Made by a program: the position numbers and the translations under genes. The notes under the pieces were generated by a model, which saw only the letters and a list, made by a program, of their open reading frames with translations, was not told where the DNA came from and did not search any database. Positions 52,201-56,500 of a stretch of DNA of 60,000 nt are shown here, piece after piece. Position 1 is the first letter of the stretch, and the number at the start of each line of letters is the position of its first letter. Source of the DNA: Tubulanus polymorphus (taxonomy: Eukaryota; Nemertea; Palaeonemertea; Tubulaniformes; Tubulanidae); NCBI RefSeq assembly GCF_964204645.1, contig NC_134029.1, forward strand, positions 11,648,850 to 11,708,849, given 5' to 3'.

Positions 52201-52711
52201 CCTTTCATCTCACGTAAAACCAGGCGAAGATTTAAAAAACGACAATGTGATTCATTTAAAGTGTAATGATGAGCATAATAAAGGGGAGATGCTTCATACA
52301 GAATCACTTCCTCCTCACAAATTATCTCACAAACCATCTGACATTAGTTCAGATAAAGCAAATGATGATATTGCTGTAGTCGACTTACATGATGATTATC
52401 AATGTGTCACAGAATTGAGTTTGGTTTGTGCTGATTTGGCTTGTGTGTCCTCTTCCGATTTGCCCAGCATGGATATATCTCAAACTTACCACAGATCGAA
52501 TGATGGCGATTCAATGAGCAAGACTGAATTTGAATTGCATCAAATTAGAAGTAAGCTTAGGGAAGATAGCGTTGCTGGAAGTGAAATTGATTCTAGATAT
52601 GCAACTCCTGATAACCTGATAGAATCTCACCGATCGAGCCGCAATAATCTCATTGATATGTCATATTATAATCAATATGATGATAACCGTCCTACTGACA
52701 TTGACATTTAA
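1045..52711 (+). CDS. ATP10-type phospholipid-transporting ATPase (P4, class 5), 3' part, 16 exons
   Basis: Flippase that moves phospholipid from the outer to the cytosolic leaflet, normally as a complex with a CDC50/TMEM30 subunit. Exons: 1045-1214, 1685-1937, 2490-2530, 2862-3017, 20384-20831, 21105-21358, 21447-21576, 22941-23044, 23148-23228, 23438-23674, 24600-24654, 30129-30331, 37702-37902, 50042-50227, 50382-50569, 51775-52711. They encode about 1213 residues; the family is usually 1400-1500, so the N-terminus (M1-M2 and actuator domain) lies before the window. In order they give M3-M4 with a PLPLYVTIE segment, DKTGTLT, the nucleotide-binding domain (ESPDE, KGAD), TGDK, CCRATP, GDGANDV, the last six helices and a long disordered tail. 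Phases agree at all junctions; only the end of the first exon is weak. The [13 protein letters not shown] and LIVHGHWCY-like (LLVHGHWCY) segments favour ATP10 over ATP8, ATP9 or ATP11. I see no frameshift or stop. Introns reach 17.4 kb and 12.1 kb because of transposons. Confidence 0.95.
1685..1937 (+). CDS. ATP10 exon 2 (M4 and phosphorylation site)
   Basis: Acceptor ttattttcag, donor gtatgt. It carries M4 ([14 protein letters not shown]) and [20 protein letters not shown] followed by TGTLT. The catalytic Asp is the GAT at 1853-1855. It ends in phase 1. Confidence 0.95.
1938..2861. other. ATP10 introns 2-3
   Basis: Short AT-rich introns on either side of the 41-nt micro-exon. Nothing else is recognised. 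Confidence 0.5.
2490..2530 (+). CDS. ATP10 exon 3 (41-nt micro-exon)
   Basis: Acceptor catttttag, donor gtaagt. It encodes a short acidic linker ([15 protein letters not shown] with the split first codon). Its length of 41 nt converts phase 1 to phase 0, exactly what the neighbouring exons need. That fit, and the position in the variable loop, are the support. Confidence 0.75.
2862..3017 (+). CDS. ATP10 exon 4 (start of nucleotide-binding domain)
   Basis: Acceptor ttttttag, donor gtgagt, 52 whole codons. It encodes [12 protein letters not shown]... and [15 protein letters not shown], the conserved segment after the phosphorylation loop of class 5 P4-ATPases. Confidence 0.92.
3291..3917. mobile_element. 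piggyBac-like MITE with TTAA duplication
   Basis: The left end reads CCCTTAAACTGCGGAAGC and the inverted right end CCCTTACCTTGCCGCAAGC. TTAA flanks both (3287-3290 and 3918-3921). TTAA targets with CCC-starting inverted ends are typical of piggyBac; Kolobok also uses TTAA. The 627 bp carry no recognisable coding, so it is non-autonomous. Confidence 0.75.
3922..4346. other. ATP10 intron between MITE and ISL2EU element
   Basis: AT-rich. Contains short TTACGAT-type direct repeats around 4180-4340 (TTACGATGTCACG, TTACGATTTTTAA, TTACGATGAAACG). No gene seen. Confidence 0.4.
4347..4410 (+). repeat. Left terminal inverted repeat of the ISL2EU element
   Basis: GAGGTTCGCCAT begins at 4347, followed by spaced matches to the other end (AGATGGCG at about 4374, GAGAGGTG at about 4393). 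AT target copy at 4345-4346. Confidence 0.75.
4417..7397 (+). pseudogene. SAP-domain YqaJ-type nuclease of the ISL2EU element, broken
   Basis: Exon 4417-4517 starts ATGGCGGCC and encodes a SAP motif ([20 protein letters not shown]), a DNA-binding fold. Exon 4753-5081 (acceptor gttttcag, donor gtatgt) encodes a linker common before YqaJ domains. After a 1.8-kb gap, 6904-7123 holds the start of a YqaJ/lambda-exonuclease-like domain ([18 protein letters not shown]), with a frameshift near 7058. 7128-7397 holds its C-terminal part ([20 protein letters not shown]). Between the last two the central catalytic stretch is missing and a TAA follows at 7124, so the nuclease cannot be active. The zinc-binding region usual between SAP and YqaJ is also missing; 5110-6710 may be an insertion that replaced it. 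In related elements this protein accompanies the transposase; its exact role is unknown to me. Confidence 0.75.
5082..6903. other. Intron or insertion inside the YqaJ gene
   Basis: From 5123 the sequence becomes GC-rich (GACGGACGACGGGCGCC). At 6694-6714 an imperfect hairpin, AGTGACG...CGTCACT, includes CGTCCGTC. The two GACGGACG motifs face each other and could bound an inserted element of about 1.6 kb, but no target duplication is visible. A tRNA B-box-like GGCTCGAATCCC lies at 5522-5533 without a matching cloverleaf. Confidence 0.3.
7801..7823 (+). repeat. Left TIR of the LWHDHS element
   Basis: CACAAATCAGTTAATGCTACA; its partner on - at 15446-15424 has G for A at position 19. Confidence 0.8.
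9534..11326. mobile_element. Mutator-like non-autonomous transposon, 1.79 kb
   Basis: 32-bp inverted ends with one mismatch, starting AGGGAAGTGTGATGAGATGG. A 10-bp direct duplication GATATCAACC lies at 9524-9533 and 11327-11336. A 9-11 bp duplication is the mark of Mutator-like elements. Removing it joins WEKEGLI to STDILRVV in the host element's protein, which confirms the ends. No coding sequence recognised inside. Confidence 0.8.
11041..11109. repeat. Perfect 29-bp inverted repeat (hairpin)
   Basis: Arms 11041-11069 and 11081-11109 are exact reverse complements (first arm starts TCGTATTTATTCTATAGATA), with an 11-nt loop. It lies 218 bp inside the right end of the Mutator-like element. Confidence 0.85.
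14314..15423. other. 5' flank of the LWHDHS gene
   Basis: Non-coding sequence between the gene's N-terminus and the right TIR; probably the element's promoter side. No clear coding. A TGGTGGGCGT-type motif occurs twice in inverted orientation (near 14928 and 15197). Confidence 0.35.
15424..15446 (-). repeat. Right TIR of the LWHDHS element
   Basis: Reading inward on -: CACAAATCAGTTAATGCTGCA. Flanked outside by TA (15447-15448). Confidence 0.8.
16202..16854. mobile_element. MITE with AGGCCACACC ends
   Basis: The left end AGGCCACACCAAAAGAAAAC and the inverted right end AGGCCACACCAAAAAAAATC share about 30 bp, including CTCGGGC. Length 653 bp, no gene. It sits in the intron between the THAP exon and exon 2 of the ISL2EU transposase, so it landed after that element. 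No clear target duplication. Confidence 0.65.
17380..17440 (-). repeat. Right terminal inverted repeat of the ISL2EU element
   Basis: Reading inward on - from 17440: GAGGTTCGCCATATAG, then AGATGGCG and GAGAGGTG, in the same order as the left end. AT target copy at 17441-17442. Confidence 0.75.
17441..18197. repeat. Segmental direct duplication, first copy
   Basis: 17609-17752 (TTTATGTTAGTATG... to ...GGTGGTTTCTGTTTTGGAC) recurs at 18161-18197 plus 19474-19576. The second copy is interrupted by the pearl-like element, so the first is its empty site. GCTACCTAGACTGGTTACC also occurs twice (17525 and 17755). A B-box-like GGGTTCAAATCCC is at 18129-18141. No gene seen. Confidence 0.7.
18198..19473 (+). 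mobile_element. Pearl-like / Helentron-related element, complete
   Basis: It begins AGCCGACTTGGG with a hairpin (TGGGACTTTAGTCCCA), then a GTCCGTCC tract, a unique region with GGAATCCAGTTATTTTGGG, four tandem units of about 152 bp (about 18800-19420), and ends CCTGGACCCCTAG. It is inserted in a T-run: the duplicate at 17609-17752 lacks it. A 5' hairpin, a tandem core and a CTAG end in T-rich targets match the bivalve 'pearl' repeats, which have been linked to Helentron-derived non-autonomous elements. No coding. Confidence 0.7.
18800..19420 (+). repeat. Four tandem ~152-bp units with GNCACCAGGGGGCG boxes
   Basis: Units start near 18812, 18967, 19121 and 19273 with ATATT-GTA-C-A-GCATATTTTG. 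Each carries TTACCACAATCA, ATGATTGTGGTGAGTTTC and a CACCAGGGGGCGTTGAATA box; the second unit reads CACCAGGGGCCG. Confidence 0.85.
19613..19786 (+). pseudogene. Short N-terminal coding remnant, possibly of a hAT-like transposase
   Basis: ATG at 19613 opens 57 codons ([20 protein letters not shown] ... [18 protein letters not shown]) before TGA. The F-SSF-T-YSFIK-S-KS pattern resembles the start of zinc-finger, hAT-like transposases known from invertebrates. No downstream domain follows. It could be a chance frame; it is unrelated to ATP10. Confidence 0.35.
19787..20383. other. ATP10 intron 4, 3' end
   Basis: AT-rich. A pyrimidine-rich stretch before the exon 5 acceptor. No other feature. Confidence 0.5.
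20384..20831 (+). CDS. ATP10 exon 5 (variable insert and ESPDE)
   Basis: Acceptor gttgcag, donor gtgagt. It starts with an acidic then strongly basic, His-rich insert (20475-20550) and ends with [21 protein letters not shown], the nucleotide-domain motif at 20735-20749. The insert falls where vertebrate ATP10 proteins have a long variable loop. It ends in phase 1. Confidence 0.95.
21105..21358 (+). CDS. ATP10 exon 6 (nucleotide binding, KGAD)
   Basis: Acceptor aatttcag, donor gtttgt. It encodes [19 protein letters not shown] and [11 protein letters not shown]. The KGAD Lys of the ATP pocket is at 21218-21220. Confidence 0.96.
21447..21576 (+). CDS. ATP10 exon 7
   Basis: Acceptor gttatttag, donor gtataa, separated from exon 6 by an 88-bp intron. 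It encodes [17 protein letters not shown] and ends in LETDLELLG, the helix before the P domain resumes. Phase 0 in, phase 1 out. Confidence 0.93.
21640..21780 (-). pseudogene. Tiny LINE reverse-transcriptase remnant
   Basis: On -, near 21715-21660, one frame reads [17 protein letters not shown], the conserved motif with the first catalytic Asp of non-LTR reverse transcriptases. The frame is lost on both sides. Only the motif supports the call. Confidence 0.45.
22022..22161. mobile_element. Foldback MITE, 140 bp
   Basis: The left end GGGGCCAGTTGCATAGTCAT and the inverted right end GGGGCCTGTTGCTAAGTCAT are near-identical over about 30 bp, and most of the element folds back (AGACCAGTCTAAGACCA / AGACCACTT). 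No clear target duplication. Confidence 0.7.
22340..22660. repeat. Imperfect inverted/direct repeat with TTAGGG-like core
   Basis: GAGATTTCCAGAAGAT...CAGATATCTGGCCGGGG on the left faces CAGATATCTGACAG...TTTCCAGAAA on the right. AATTCTGCCTAACCCCAACC and AATTTTGCCTACCCCCACCC are direct copies about 80 bp apart. The centre (22445-22505) is degenerate GGGTTTAGGGTTAGGGG. Confidence 0.6.
22941..23044 (+). CDS. ATP10 exon 8 ([18 protein letters not shown])
   Basis: Acceptor gttttcag, donor gtcgat. It encodes [17 protein letters not shown]...[15 protein letters not shown] (23030-23041) is the conserved P-domain motif. The donor has a poor +3 to +6 match but the phase is right. Confidence 0.95.
23148..23228 (+). 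CDS. ATP10 exon 9
   Basis: Acceptor tcttgtag, donor gtacct, 27 whole codons: [18 protein letters not shown] and nine further residues. It follows TGDKQ directly, as in the family (TGDKQETAINI). Confidence 0.95.
23438..23674 (+). CDS. ATP10 exon 10
   Basis: Acceptor ttttacag, donor gtaaac, 79 whole codons. It carries [15 protein letters not shown] and [11 protein letters not shown], the P-domain segment before the hinge. Confidence 0.95.
23675..24599. other. ATP10 intron 10
   Basis: A frame of about 60 codons at 23978-24181 has no family pattern. 24240-24345 is GC-rich. No repeat ends recognised. Confidence 0.4.
24600..24654 (+). CDS. ATP10 exon 11 (hinge, 55 nt)
   Basis: Acceptor acttgtag, donor gtaaga. 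It encodes [18 protein letters not shown] and the first base of the Gly that opens GDGANDV. The motif is completed 5.5 kb downstream. Confidence 0.93.
24655..27742. repeat. Decayed pearl-like and related repeats in ATP10 intron 11
   Basis: 25183-25700: a repeat opening with a hairpin (CCCCCGGCTCAACTTTAGTTGAGAGGGGG) after a T-run, then degenerate ~120-bp units with TTGTTGACC, TTTCAAACTTGGTACACAAG and a CACCAGGGGG box. 26640-26735: ATT/ATG-rich microsatellite. 26800-27240: pearl-like fragments (CATTTGAAACCACTTC; GGGACTTGG then GTCTACGGAATCC). 27460-27690: another 3' part (CACTTTCCAACTGGGCATGG, AACCCCTAGTTTT). No genes. Confidence 0.55.
27743..30020 (+). repeat. Repeat family X, copy 1 (interrupted)
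   Basis: 27743-27980 and 29943-30000 together match 41206-41326 plus 46304-46500: CAATCTGTAGC, GCCCATTCATGC, ATAGAATGACTGATGAT, AAAAGGCATTAA-CTAACTGGT, TTAACCGT-CCAGTA, TTTTGGC-GG, CAATGAGTTAA in the same order. This copy is split by the TIR element at 27981-29942. Confidence 0.75.
27981..29942. mobile_element. TIR element with AAGTGCACTT subterminal arrays, 1.96 kb
   Basis: Inverted ends CCTTATGAAAATAAAGTGCA, continuing CTT-AAGTG. Nine GTGCAC palindromes lie in the first 250 bp and five (plus AAGTACACTT variants) in the last 250 bp. The paralogous sequence at 46420 has no insert (CCAGTATGG-TTTTGGC), so both ends are supported. No coding is recognised; a GC-rich patch at 28800-28980 repeats TTCGCTACTGGAC twice. 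Superfamily unknown; target duplication not resolvable. Confidence 0.75.
30129..30331 (+). CDS. ATP10 exon 12 (GDGANDV, start of M5)
   Basis: Acceptor cgtatag, donor gtaagt. It encodes [30 protein letters not shown], and [20 protein letters not shown]. This is the Mg-binding hinge followed by the start of the membrane bundle. Confidence 0.97.
30549..32030 (+). mobile_element. Pearl-like repeat, interrupted
   Basis: Starts AGCCCACTAGGGACAGTCC after a T-run at 30553, with GTCCGTCCATC-like sequence, then tandem-unit sequence (ATTATATGGATACCTAAGC, GTGAGTTTCAAGGTCATTGG) up to 30768. It is cut by cassette copy A and continues at 31883 (GTATATGGCCACCGGGGGGCG) to about 32030, where LINE sequence begins. 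Confidence 0.65.
30769..31882 (-). mobile_element. Promoter/first-exon cassette, copy A
   Basis: A 1.11-kb unit homologous to 32468-33642 over its whole length. It is inserted cleanly into a pearl unit: flanks ...CATTGGTTTTT and GTATATGG rejoin as in the other units. Its minus strand ends with ATG at 30920 and a frame like copy B's ([14 protein letters not shown]), but with a stop after about 20 codons, so this copy is dead. No inverted ends. Confidence 0.7.
32468..32622 (-). CDS. Captured first exon, unknown protein
   Basis: ATG at 32622-32620 opens [20 protein letters not shown] and runs 51 codons to the end of the cassette, with [20 protein letters not shown] and HTADKG near the end. GACAAAG|GTAAAC at the end is a good splice donor, so the frame looks like exon 1 of a gene cut just after its donor. 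The protein is hydrophilic with a predicted helical pattern. I do not recognise the family. Copy A keeps the same frame with substitutions, so it once coded. Confidence 0.5.
32468..33642 (-). mobile_element. Promoter/first-exon cassette, copy B
   Basis: A 1.18-kb unit inside the LINE RT frame: removing it joins LVLGLF to the YAMNV of the next block. It matches copy A across its length. On - it has non-coding sequence with a CCAAT box (ACAGCCAATCACATTCG), then the coding start below, and ends at GGTAAACC next to a T-run on +. No inverted ends and no clear target duplication. Confidence 0.7.
34011..34930. other. ATP10 intron, no gene
   Basis: AT-rich, no coding or repeat ends recognised. Confidence 0.4.
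34930..35720 (+). pseudogene. Decayed coding sequence of unknown identity
   Basis: Several frames in a row look protein-like: [20 protein letters not shown] (35014), [38 protein letters not shown] (35200), [20 protein letters not shown] (35400), [20 protein letters not shown], and [20 protein letters not shown] then K* ending about 35718, with AATAAA just after. Frameshifts separate them. I do not recognise the protein. Confidence 0.4.
35721..37701. other. ATP10 intron 12, 3' part
   Basis: AT-rich, with old repeats. 36666-36725 (GAAGGGCTTTCTCAGTGATG) resembles 26166-26225 (GAAGGGCTTCCCCAGTGATG), a shared family. No gene. Confidence 0.4.
37702..37902 (+). CDS. ATP10 exon 13 (M5-M6 region)
   Basis: Acceptor tttttcag, donor gtaagc, 67 whole codons: [37 protein letters not shown] and [12 protein letters not shown], all family-typical. 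Confidence 0.96.
37959..39215. mobile_element. 1.26-kb element with CCCAGCTGGCA ends and ACGTTG-rich subtermini
   Basis: The left end CCCAGCTGGCAT and the right end (on -) CCCAGCTGGCAA are inverted. Both subterminal regions are dense in ACGTTG/CAACGTC words (for example AACAACGTC, CCGACGTTG, TTTCAACGTCAT). A B-box-like GGTTCGAATCCC is at 38890-38901. No recognised protein; superfamily not assigned. Confidence 0.65.
39216..41205. repeat. Repeat-rich intron sequence with a GATGGGTTTCGTC hairpin
   Basis: 39684-39712 is a hairpin (GATGGGTTTCGTC...AACGAACCCATC) after a T-rich run, followed by GTCCGTCCGTCCGTCTG, the head of another Helentron-like repeat that may run to about 40770. A TTAA followed by CCCTTACAATGCG at 39373 looks like a lone piggyBac-type end. 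No genes. Confidence 0.4.
41670..43005 (+). pseudogene. DIRS Gag-like region
   Basis: Frame 41670-42188 starts [14 protein letters not shown] with [17 protein letters not shown], the Cys-x-H-type start seen in DIRS Gag, then an Arg/Ser-rich part. 42218-42568 and 42664-43005 continue in other frames ([15 protein letters not shown] is typical of the C-terminal part). At least two frame breaks. Confidence 0.55.
43500..44480 (+). pseudogene. DIRS reverse transcriptase and RNase H
   Basis: [12 protein letters not shown] block and the YLDD catalytic motif at 43670-43681 lie in one frame, which stops after [13 protein letters not shown] follows in another. [11 protein letters not shown] near 44167 is the first catalytic Asp of RNase H, followed by TDNSDNSTV and FSREKECDG-like sequence. 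Several shifts; not functional. Confidence 0.7.
44750..45830 (+). pseudogene. DIRS tyrosine recombinase, internally deleted
   Basis: 44860-45237 encodes the N-terminal core-binding part ([32 protein letters not shown]). 45280-45543 has [19 protein letters not shown], which carries the first catalytic Arg. 45544 continues [17 protein letters not shown], then jumps to [13 protein letters not shown] with the final Tyr. The H-x-x-R block between them is missing, so the recombinase is dead. Confidence 0.65.
46501..50041. repeat. Repeat-rich end of ATP10 intron 13
   Basis: 46518-46580: hairpin GTCCCCCGGGTGGGGGAC plus GTCCGTCCGTCCG, head of a pearl-like repeat. 47080-47240: TTTCAAACTTGGTACACACG, of the 25.2-kb family. 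48120-48420: pearl-like unique region (CCATGGGTCCATCAGCATAA ... GTCACCAGTCCTCATTTG). 48816-48836 has the palindrome AGCCCCATGGGGCT. 48840-50041: AT-rich, nothing recognised. No genes. Confidence 0.45.
50042..50227 (+). CDS. ATP10 exon 14 (M7-M8)
   Basis: Acceptor cattttcag, donor gtatgt, 62 whole codons. It encodes a [20 protein letters not shown] helix, a short loop with YKDSEI, and a second helix ending in AIETKSW. Confidence 0.95.
50382..50569 (+). CDS. ATP10 exon 15 (M9-M10)
   Basis: Acceptor tatttcag, donor gtaaac. It encodes two hydrophobic helices separated by [13 protein letters not shown] and ends in VALLP and a split Arg codon, the family's cytosolic exit. Confidence 0.94.
50570..51774. 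other. ATP10 intron 15
   Basis: 51140-51280 resembles a pearl-like 3' end (GTGTTCCTGGACCTCC). 51486-51528 is a near-perfect palindrome. Otherwise AT-rich without features. Confidence 0.45.
51486..51528. repeat. 43-bp near-perfect palindrome
   Basis: TTAACAGCTGA...TCAGCTGTTAA with an inner AACTGTT/AACAGTT. Only one mismatched pair and the centre base break symmetry. Confidence 0.8.
51775..52711 (+). CDS. ATP10 exon 16 (cytosolic tail, stop)
   Basis: Acceptor ctttttcag. It completes the Arg codon and encodes about 310 residues: [20 protein letters not shown] next to the last helix, then a Ser/His-rich, probably disordered tail with a run of His (STHHHHHNP) and several S/T-P sites. The TAA is at 52709-52711. 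The tail is long, but class 5 tails vary widely. Confidence 0.93.
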
Positions 52712-53790
52712 GAGATAATGTTTAAAATTTCCGTCCATATGAATACTGATAATAATTATGTCTTTTATAAGTCTTTTAAATGTTTTTTCTACAAATAACA
52801 AATATTTTTGTTTTACACAATTTTTCCTTTTTGAATACTAAGGGCCTCATGTAGGTCAAAAGTTTATTTATTTTACCATTTAACTAATGCTGTGGTTCCA
52901 TTTTGGTTACAATGACGTTTTCATAGCCGCAATTTCAACTGTCCACTGGTTAGGCTATTGTTTTGTAAGATTGGAGTAAGCATGACAGCAGTGAAACCCA
53001 CTTAGTCAGGATCGCTTGAATCTGGATTTTGATCTTGTCTAGATATGGTTCACAAACACAATTTCATGTGAGATATTGATTTGGATTTCTCATGAACCAG
53101 ATGAATATCTGTGATCCTAACAGGTCCAGATTAAGCAAGCGGGTTTGATTGATTCCAAGCCAACTCTGAATTCAACCATTAGATCATGTTTTTCTTCTCA
53201 ATGGTTTTGTTTGCCTTTAAAAATTTACTTTCATATTAGAGACTCTGCTTAACAAATCTATTAAAAATTCAGAAATCATTGATTAATAGGTTTACTTAAC
53301 CAAACGGTTAATTTTTCAAATGTTAAGGATTATCTAAGAGCAATCTGCATGTCAAAAGGCTAAAGAAATACCTTGTTTCTCCGAATCGGTCAGGTTGGGA
53401 AAAAATCATGCTGAAAATTTGTTATAATGTAATCCTGGCAAGAGGGGTCCCTTCAAAAAGCAGGTATGAATTTTATATAAAACTTAAATTAAGTTCAGTC
53501 TGTCCGTAGACAGAATCAAGTTATCACCATTGGTGAAACACTATATCCGTGTTGTGACGATAAATTAACGAGAACCCCACAACGATAATGAAAGACGAAG
53601 TTCGAAAATATATTAAGTGTGTACCGGTAACTGTTTCTATGTTAATTTTGCTTTAGTTTGTATCACAGTTGATTACTTAAATTAGTCTCTTTGTTCTGGA
53701 TTGTATATAAATGTATATTTCATAGTTTCTGTTGTAACTCTGCATTCCTGAAGATGACTATTAGAATATAGGCAAAACATCGAATAAACT
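52712..53790 (+). other. Probable ATP10 3' UTR and downstream flank
   Basis: No coding signal. The first canonical AATAAA on + after the stop is at 53783-53788, inside a TE-like stretch, so the true poly(A) site is uncertain. Around 53500-53530 there is a short remnant of the pearl-like repeat (GTCCGTAGACAGAATC). Confidence 0.4.
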
Positions 53791-53868
53791 ACTGACTAGA
53801 AAATATTTTTGGACTTCTTCTTTCAATATCATTGTGGGATTCTCGTTATTTTATGGAATCCAGTTATT

Positions 53869-54486
53869 AGCTCTCGAGGAACGAGAGAGCTAATATGACG
53901 ATGCCTGGAAATCGGTTGTGTATGTTGCCTGTTGTGCGAAGCACACACGTGTATGCATGCGCGCTGAACAAATAGTTGCATAATTTTAAGGCTAATATAC
54001 ATTTTGGTAGTTATGACTCCGGAGTGATCATGATGTATTGTGAATAAATGAATTGTCATGATTAAACTATTTTTCGATTAGTGAGTTGTTTATGAATTCA
54101 TGTCTGTGCGGATGAATATAACAACAATGTAGTCAGCCGTCAGCATTGCGCTTTTTTGCTGTGTGGACGATACCGCACGTGTCGCTGGTAAGTGGTCGTT
54201 TTTAAGAGGCATGGAAACAGCAAAATCGTGTCCAGAGAAATAACATTGTGAATACTATATTGAGTCCTTATACTGATTAATAGAGCTAAATACCATAATC
54301 GCCAGGCGGACAGAAATTAAGTCCTCGTGGAAAAAAATAAAAACTAATATAAGCTTTGTTCAGTATAAATCAATCTTTGAGAGGAACAATTATCAATTTG
54401 AAGCATACGCTACTTCCTGTCTTACTTAAAAAATCAAAATTGTACTCTGTTAATAAAACAGGAGCTCGAGAGCACTGGACCTCTAG
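53869..54486 (+). mobile_element. Helitron-like/Helentron-like element nested in a pearl-like repeat
   Basis: Starts AGCTCTCGAGG, the arm of the hairpin TTAGCTCTC...GAGAGCTAA (53867-53893), and ends GAGAGCACTGGACCTCTAG. Flanks GGAATCCAGTTATT and TTTTGGGAAGTTTTGAAG rejoin as GGAATCCAGTTATTTTGGGA, the intact form at 18287. The termini share a 9-bp inverted AGCTCTCGAG/CTCGAGAGC and a 3' CTAG. 618 bp, no gene. Confidence 0.7.
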
Positions 54487-55527
54487 TTTTGGGAAGTTTT
54501 GAAGACGCTTCAATGAAGTATTGATCTTTGGTCTATACATGTATCTACCCTAGATACATCTTCTGCCCCGAAACTGGCCGTCATGTGACCTTTTTTGTAC
54601 CCAAATAGGTAATTTTTACCCTGAATTCCAAGACCCGTGGCTTCCGAATGGTTTGCCATTTTCCCTTGAAATTCTTGATTTGAGAATTAAGGGCTCTTTC
54701 TTAAACATATCTGACAGATTCTTTGATCAGTAGAGCGTGCCGCAATTAGCAGCCATCTTAATGTCATCAGTCCTCATTTGTAGAAAATATCAACAGGTTT
54801 TGACTTATAGTCGTGATTTTTTTATGAATACTATCTCCCACATGGAATTGGGCCTTTGAATCCTTATAGAATGGTCATGAGAGTAACTTTCTGTTAGCTC
54901 TTGGTGGCAAAAATTGTAACCAATGGATAAACACAACTGATATTTTATCATTAAGAGGAGAATAGGTGTTGCAATTGATATGGCAAGTTTAGTTGGGCAT
55001 CACTTGGAAATCCCTCTGGACTGACTTTCCCGGTGAAATCATTATTAAGAACTGTTCTACCATAAATGAAGAAATCCCACACTTCGAATTGAATTATAGG
55101 ATAGAATTCATTATTTTGAAACCACAACGTTTCGGCTGTTGACTAACAGCCATCAGCAGGTGGAAATGGGCCTGATGATGCCTCATTTCCACCTGATGAT
55201 CTTCATTTATCTACAGTAGTATACACGGATTATAGTGTTTATTCGACAACTAACTGTTCTACCATGTACTTGTGACTCTTGAAGCCCATTACAATGTATG
55301 TCATCGAAGTTGAGTATGCTTACTACACAGTTTACCATGATTTCATCTTTATCAGCTGTACGTTATATGTTATTGCAAATCCAAGAACAAATCAAGTTTT
55401 GTGCTCGAAACAAGAATATACCCAGTTGATCCTACTGGTCCCATATGGTCATTTAATGAATATTAGATTGATGAGTTAAATATTGAATTATATACAATTT
55501 GCCAATTTATATTGGTACCTTTTTAGC
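54487..55527 (+). repeat. Remainder of a pearl-like repeat and flank
   Basis: 54487-54800 is the pearl unique region (GAAGACGCTTCAATG, CTACCCTAGATACATCTTC). 55125-55200 has CCACCTGATGAT-type direct copies. A 66-codon frame at 55279 has no family pattern. Nothing else. Confidence 0.5.
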
Positions 55528-56043
55528 CCACCTGGGACTTAAGTCCCAGCGGACTATTGCGTTCACTTGTCGTCCGTAGGCGGAATCCAGTTATTTTGGA
55601 AGTTATGAAGACGCTTCAAGGTAATGTCTTGATATTTGGTTTATGCATGTATCTACCCTAGACACATCTTCAGCCCAAAAACCGGCCCTGTCAGAATCAA
55701 GATGGCCGACTGGCAGCCATTTTTTTACACGTTTTTGAACTTTTTGAGGGAAATTTTGAAGACGCCTTGTTCAATTATCTTGATCTTTTGTATATATTTG
55801 CACCTCCCCAGGGCCCATCAGCATAGAAAAATTGGGTCAATCTGACTCAAGATGGAGTCCTATGACCTTTAAAGTGCCCAAAAACGTCAATTTTGGCCTG
55901 AATTTTGAGTCCTGTAGCTTCCTACTGGTTTGCCATTTCTCATTGCAATTGCTGATGGGTATTCTTTGGAAAGGGATGTTTTATACCTGAGACAGGTATT
56001 TTTGATCAGCCAATTATGGCGCAATTGGCGGCCATCTTGGTGT
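55528..56043 (+). mobile_element. Pearl-like repeat, 5' part, cut by the BEL element
   Basis: AGCCCACCTGGGACTTAAGTCCCAGCGG hairpin after a T-run, then GGCGGAATCCAGTTATTTTG and the same order of blocks as 18198-18775. It stops at GGCCATCTTGGTGTC, where the LTR begins; in the copy at 18770 the next bases are AGCAGTACTC. Confidence 0.75.
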
Positions 56044-56318
56044 CTGTCAATACCTTTTCTCCAGAAAGAAGTGACTAGCAGTACGACTCGGTGTTGACAT
56101 TAAAGTAGTTTATTCTCAAAAGTGACTCCCTCTACCCTTTACATATCAATATATATAGTGAAATATCACATGATGTGTACTGAGCATGACGTACAGATGT
56201 AATGCAGTTTAATACAGTTTAATACAGTTGAACACAGTTGAATACACGTTTAACTGCAGAACAAGTTACTGCTCTAGTGAGCAGTATTCTATTGTAAATA
56301 TAAATGTATGTATAACCA
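56044..56318 (-). repeat. Predicted 3' LTR of the BEL element
   Basis: On - it would begin TGGTTATACATAC after a purine-rich GCCGGGCAGGAG...GGAA and end GGTATTGACA, i.e. TG...CA. It contains a TATATA (about 56150) and AATAAA (56114-56109 on -) in the right order. The second LTR is outside, so the inner boundary is inferred. Confidence 0.45.
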
Positions 56319-56399
56319 TTCCAATATACTCCTGCCCGGCGTAAGCGTGATTAAAGTACACATATAAATTTGAAAGAGTTATCAATATATACACGATTT

Positions 56400-56500
56400 T
56401 AAACTACTATCCCATATTCATTAATACAAAATTTGAAAGTACACATTGTTCATTAATACAAAATTTGAAAGTACACATTATTCATTAATACAAATTGTCG
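56400..56500. repeat. Short tandem repeat of about 33 bp between LTR and pol
   Basis: TTCATTAATACAAAATTTGA plus AAGTACACATT occurs twice in full and once in part (56419-56495). Confidence 0.7.
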
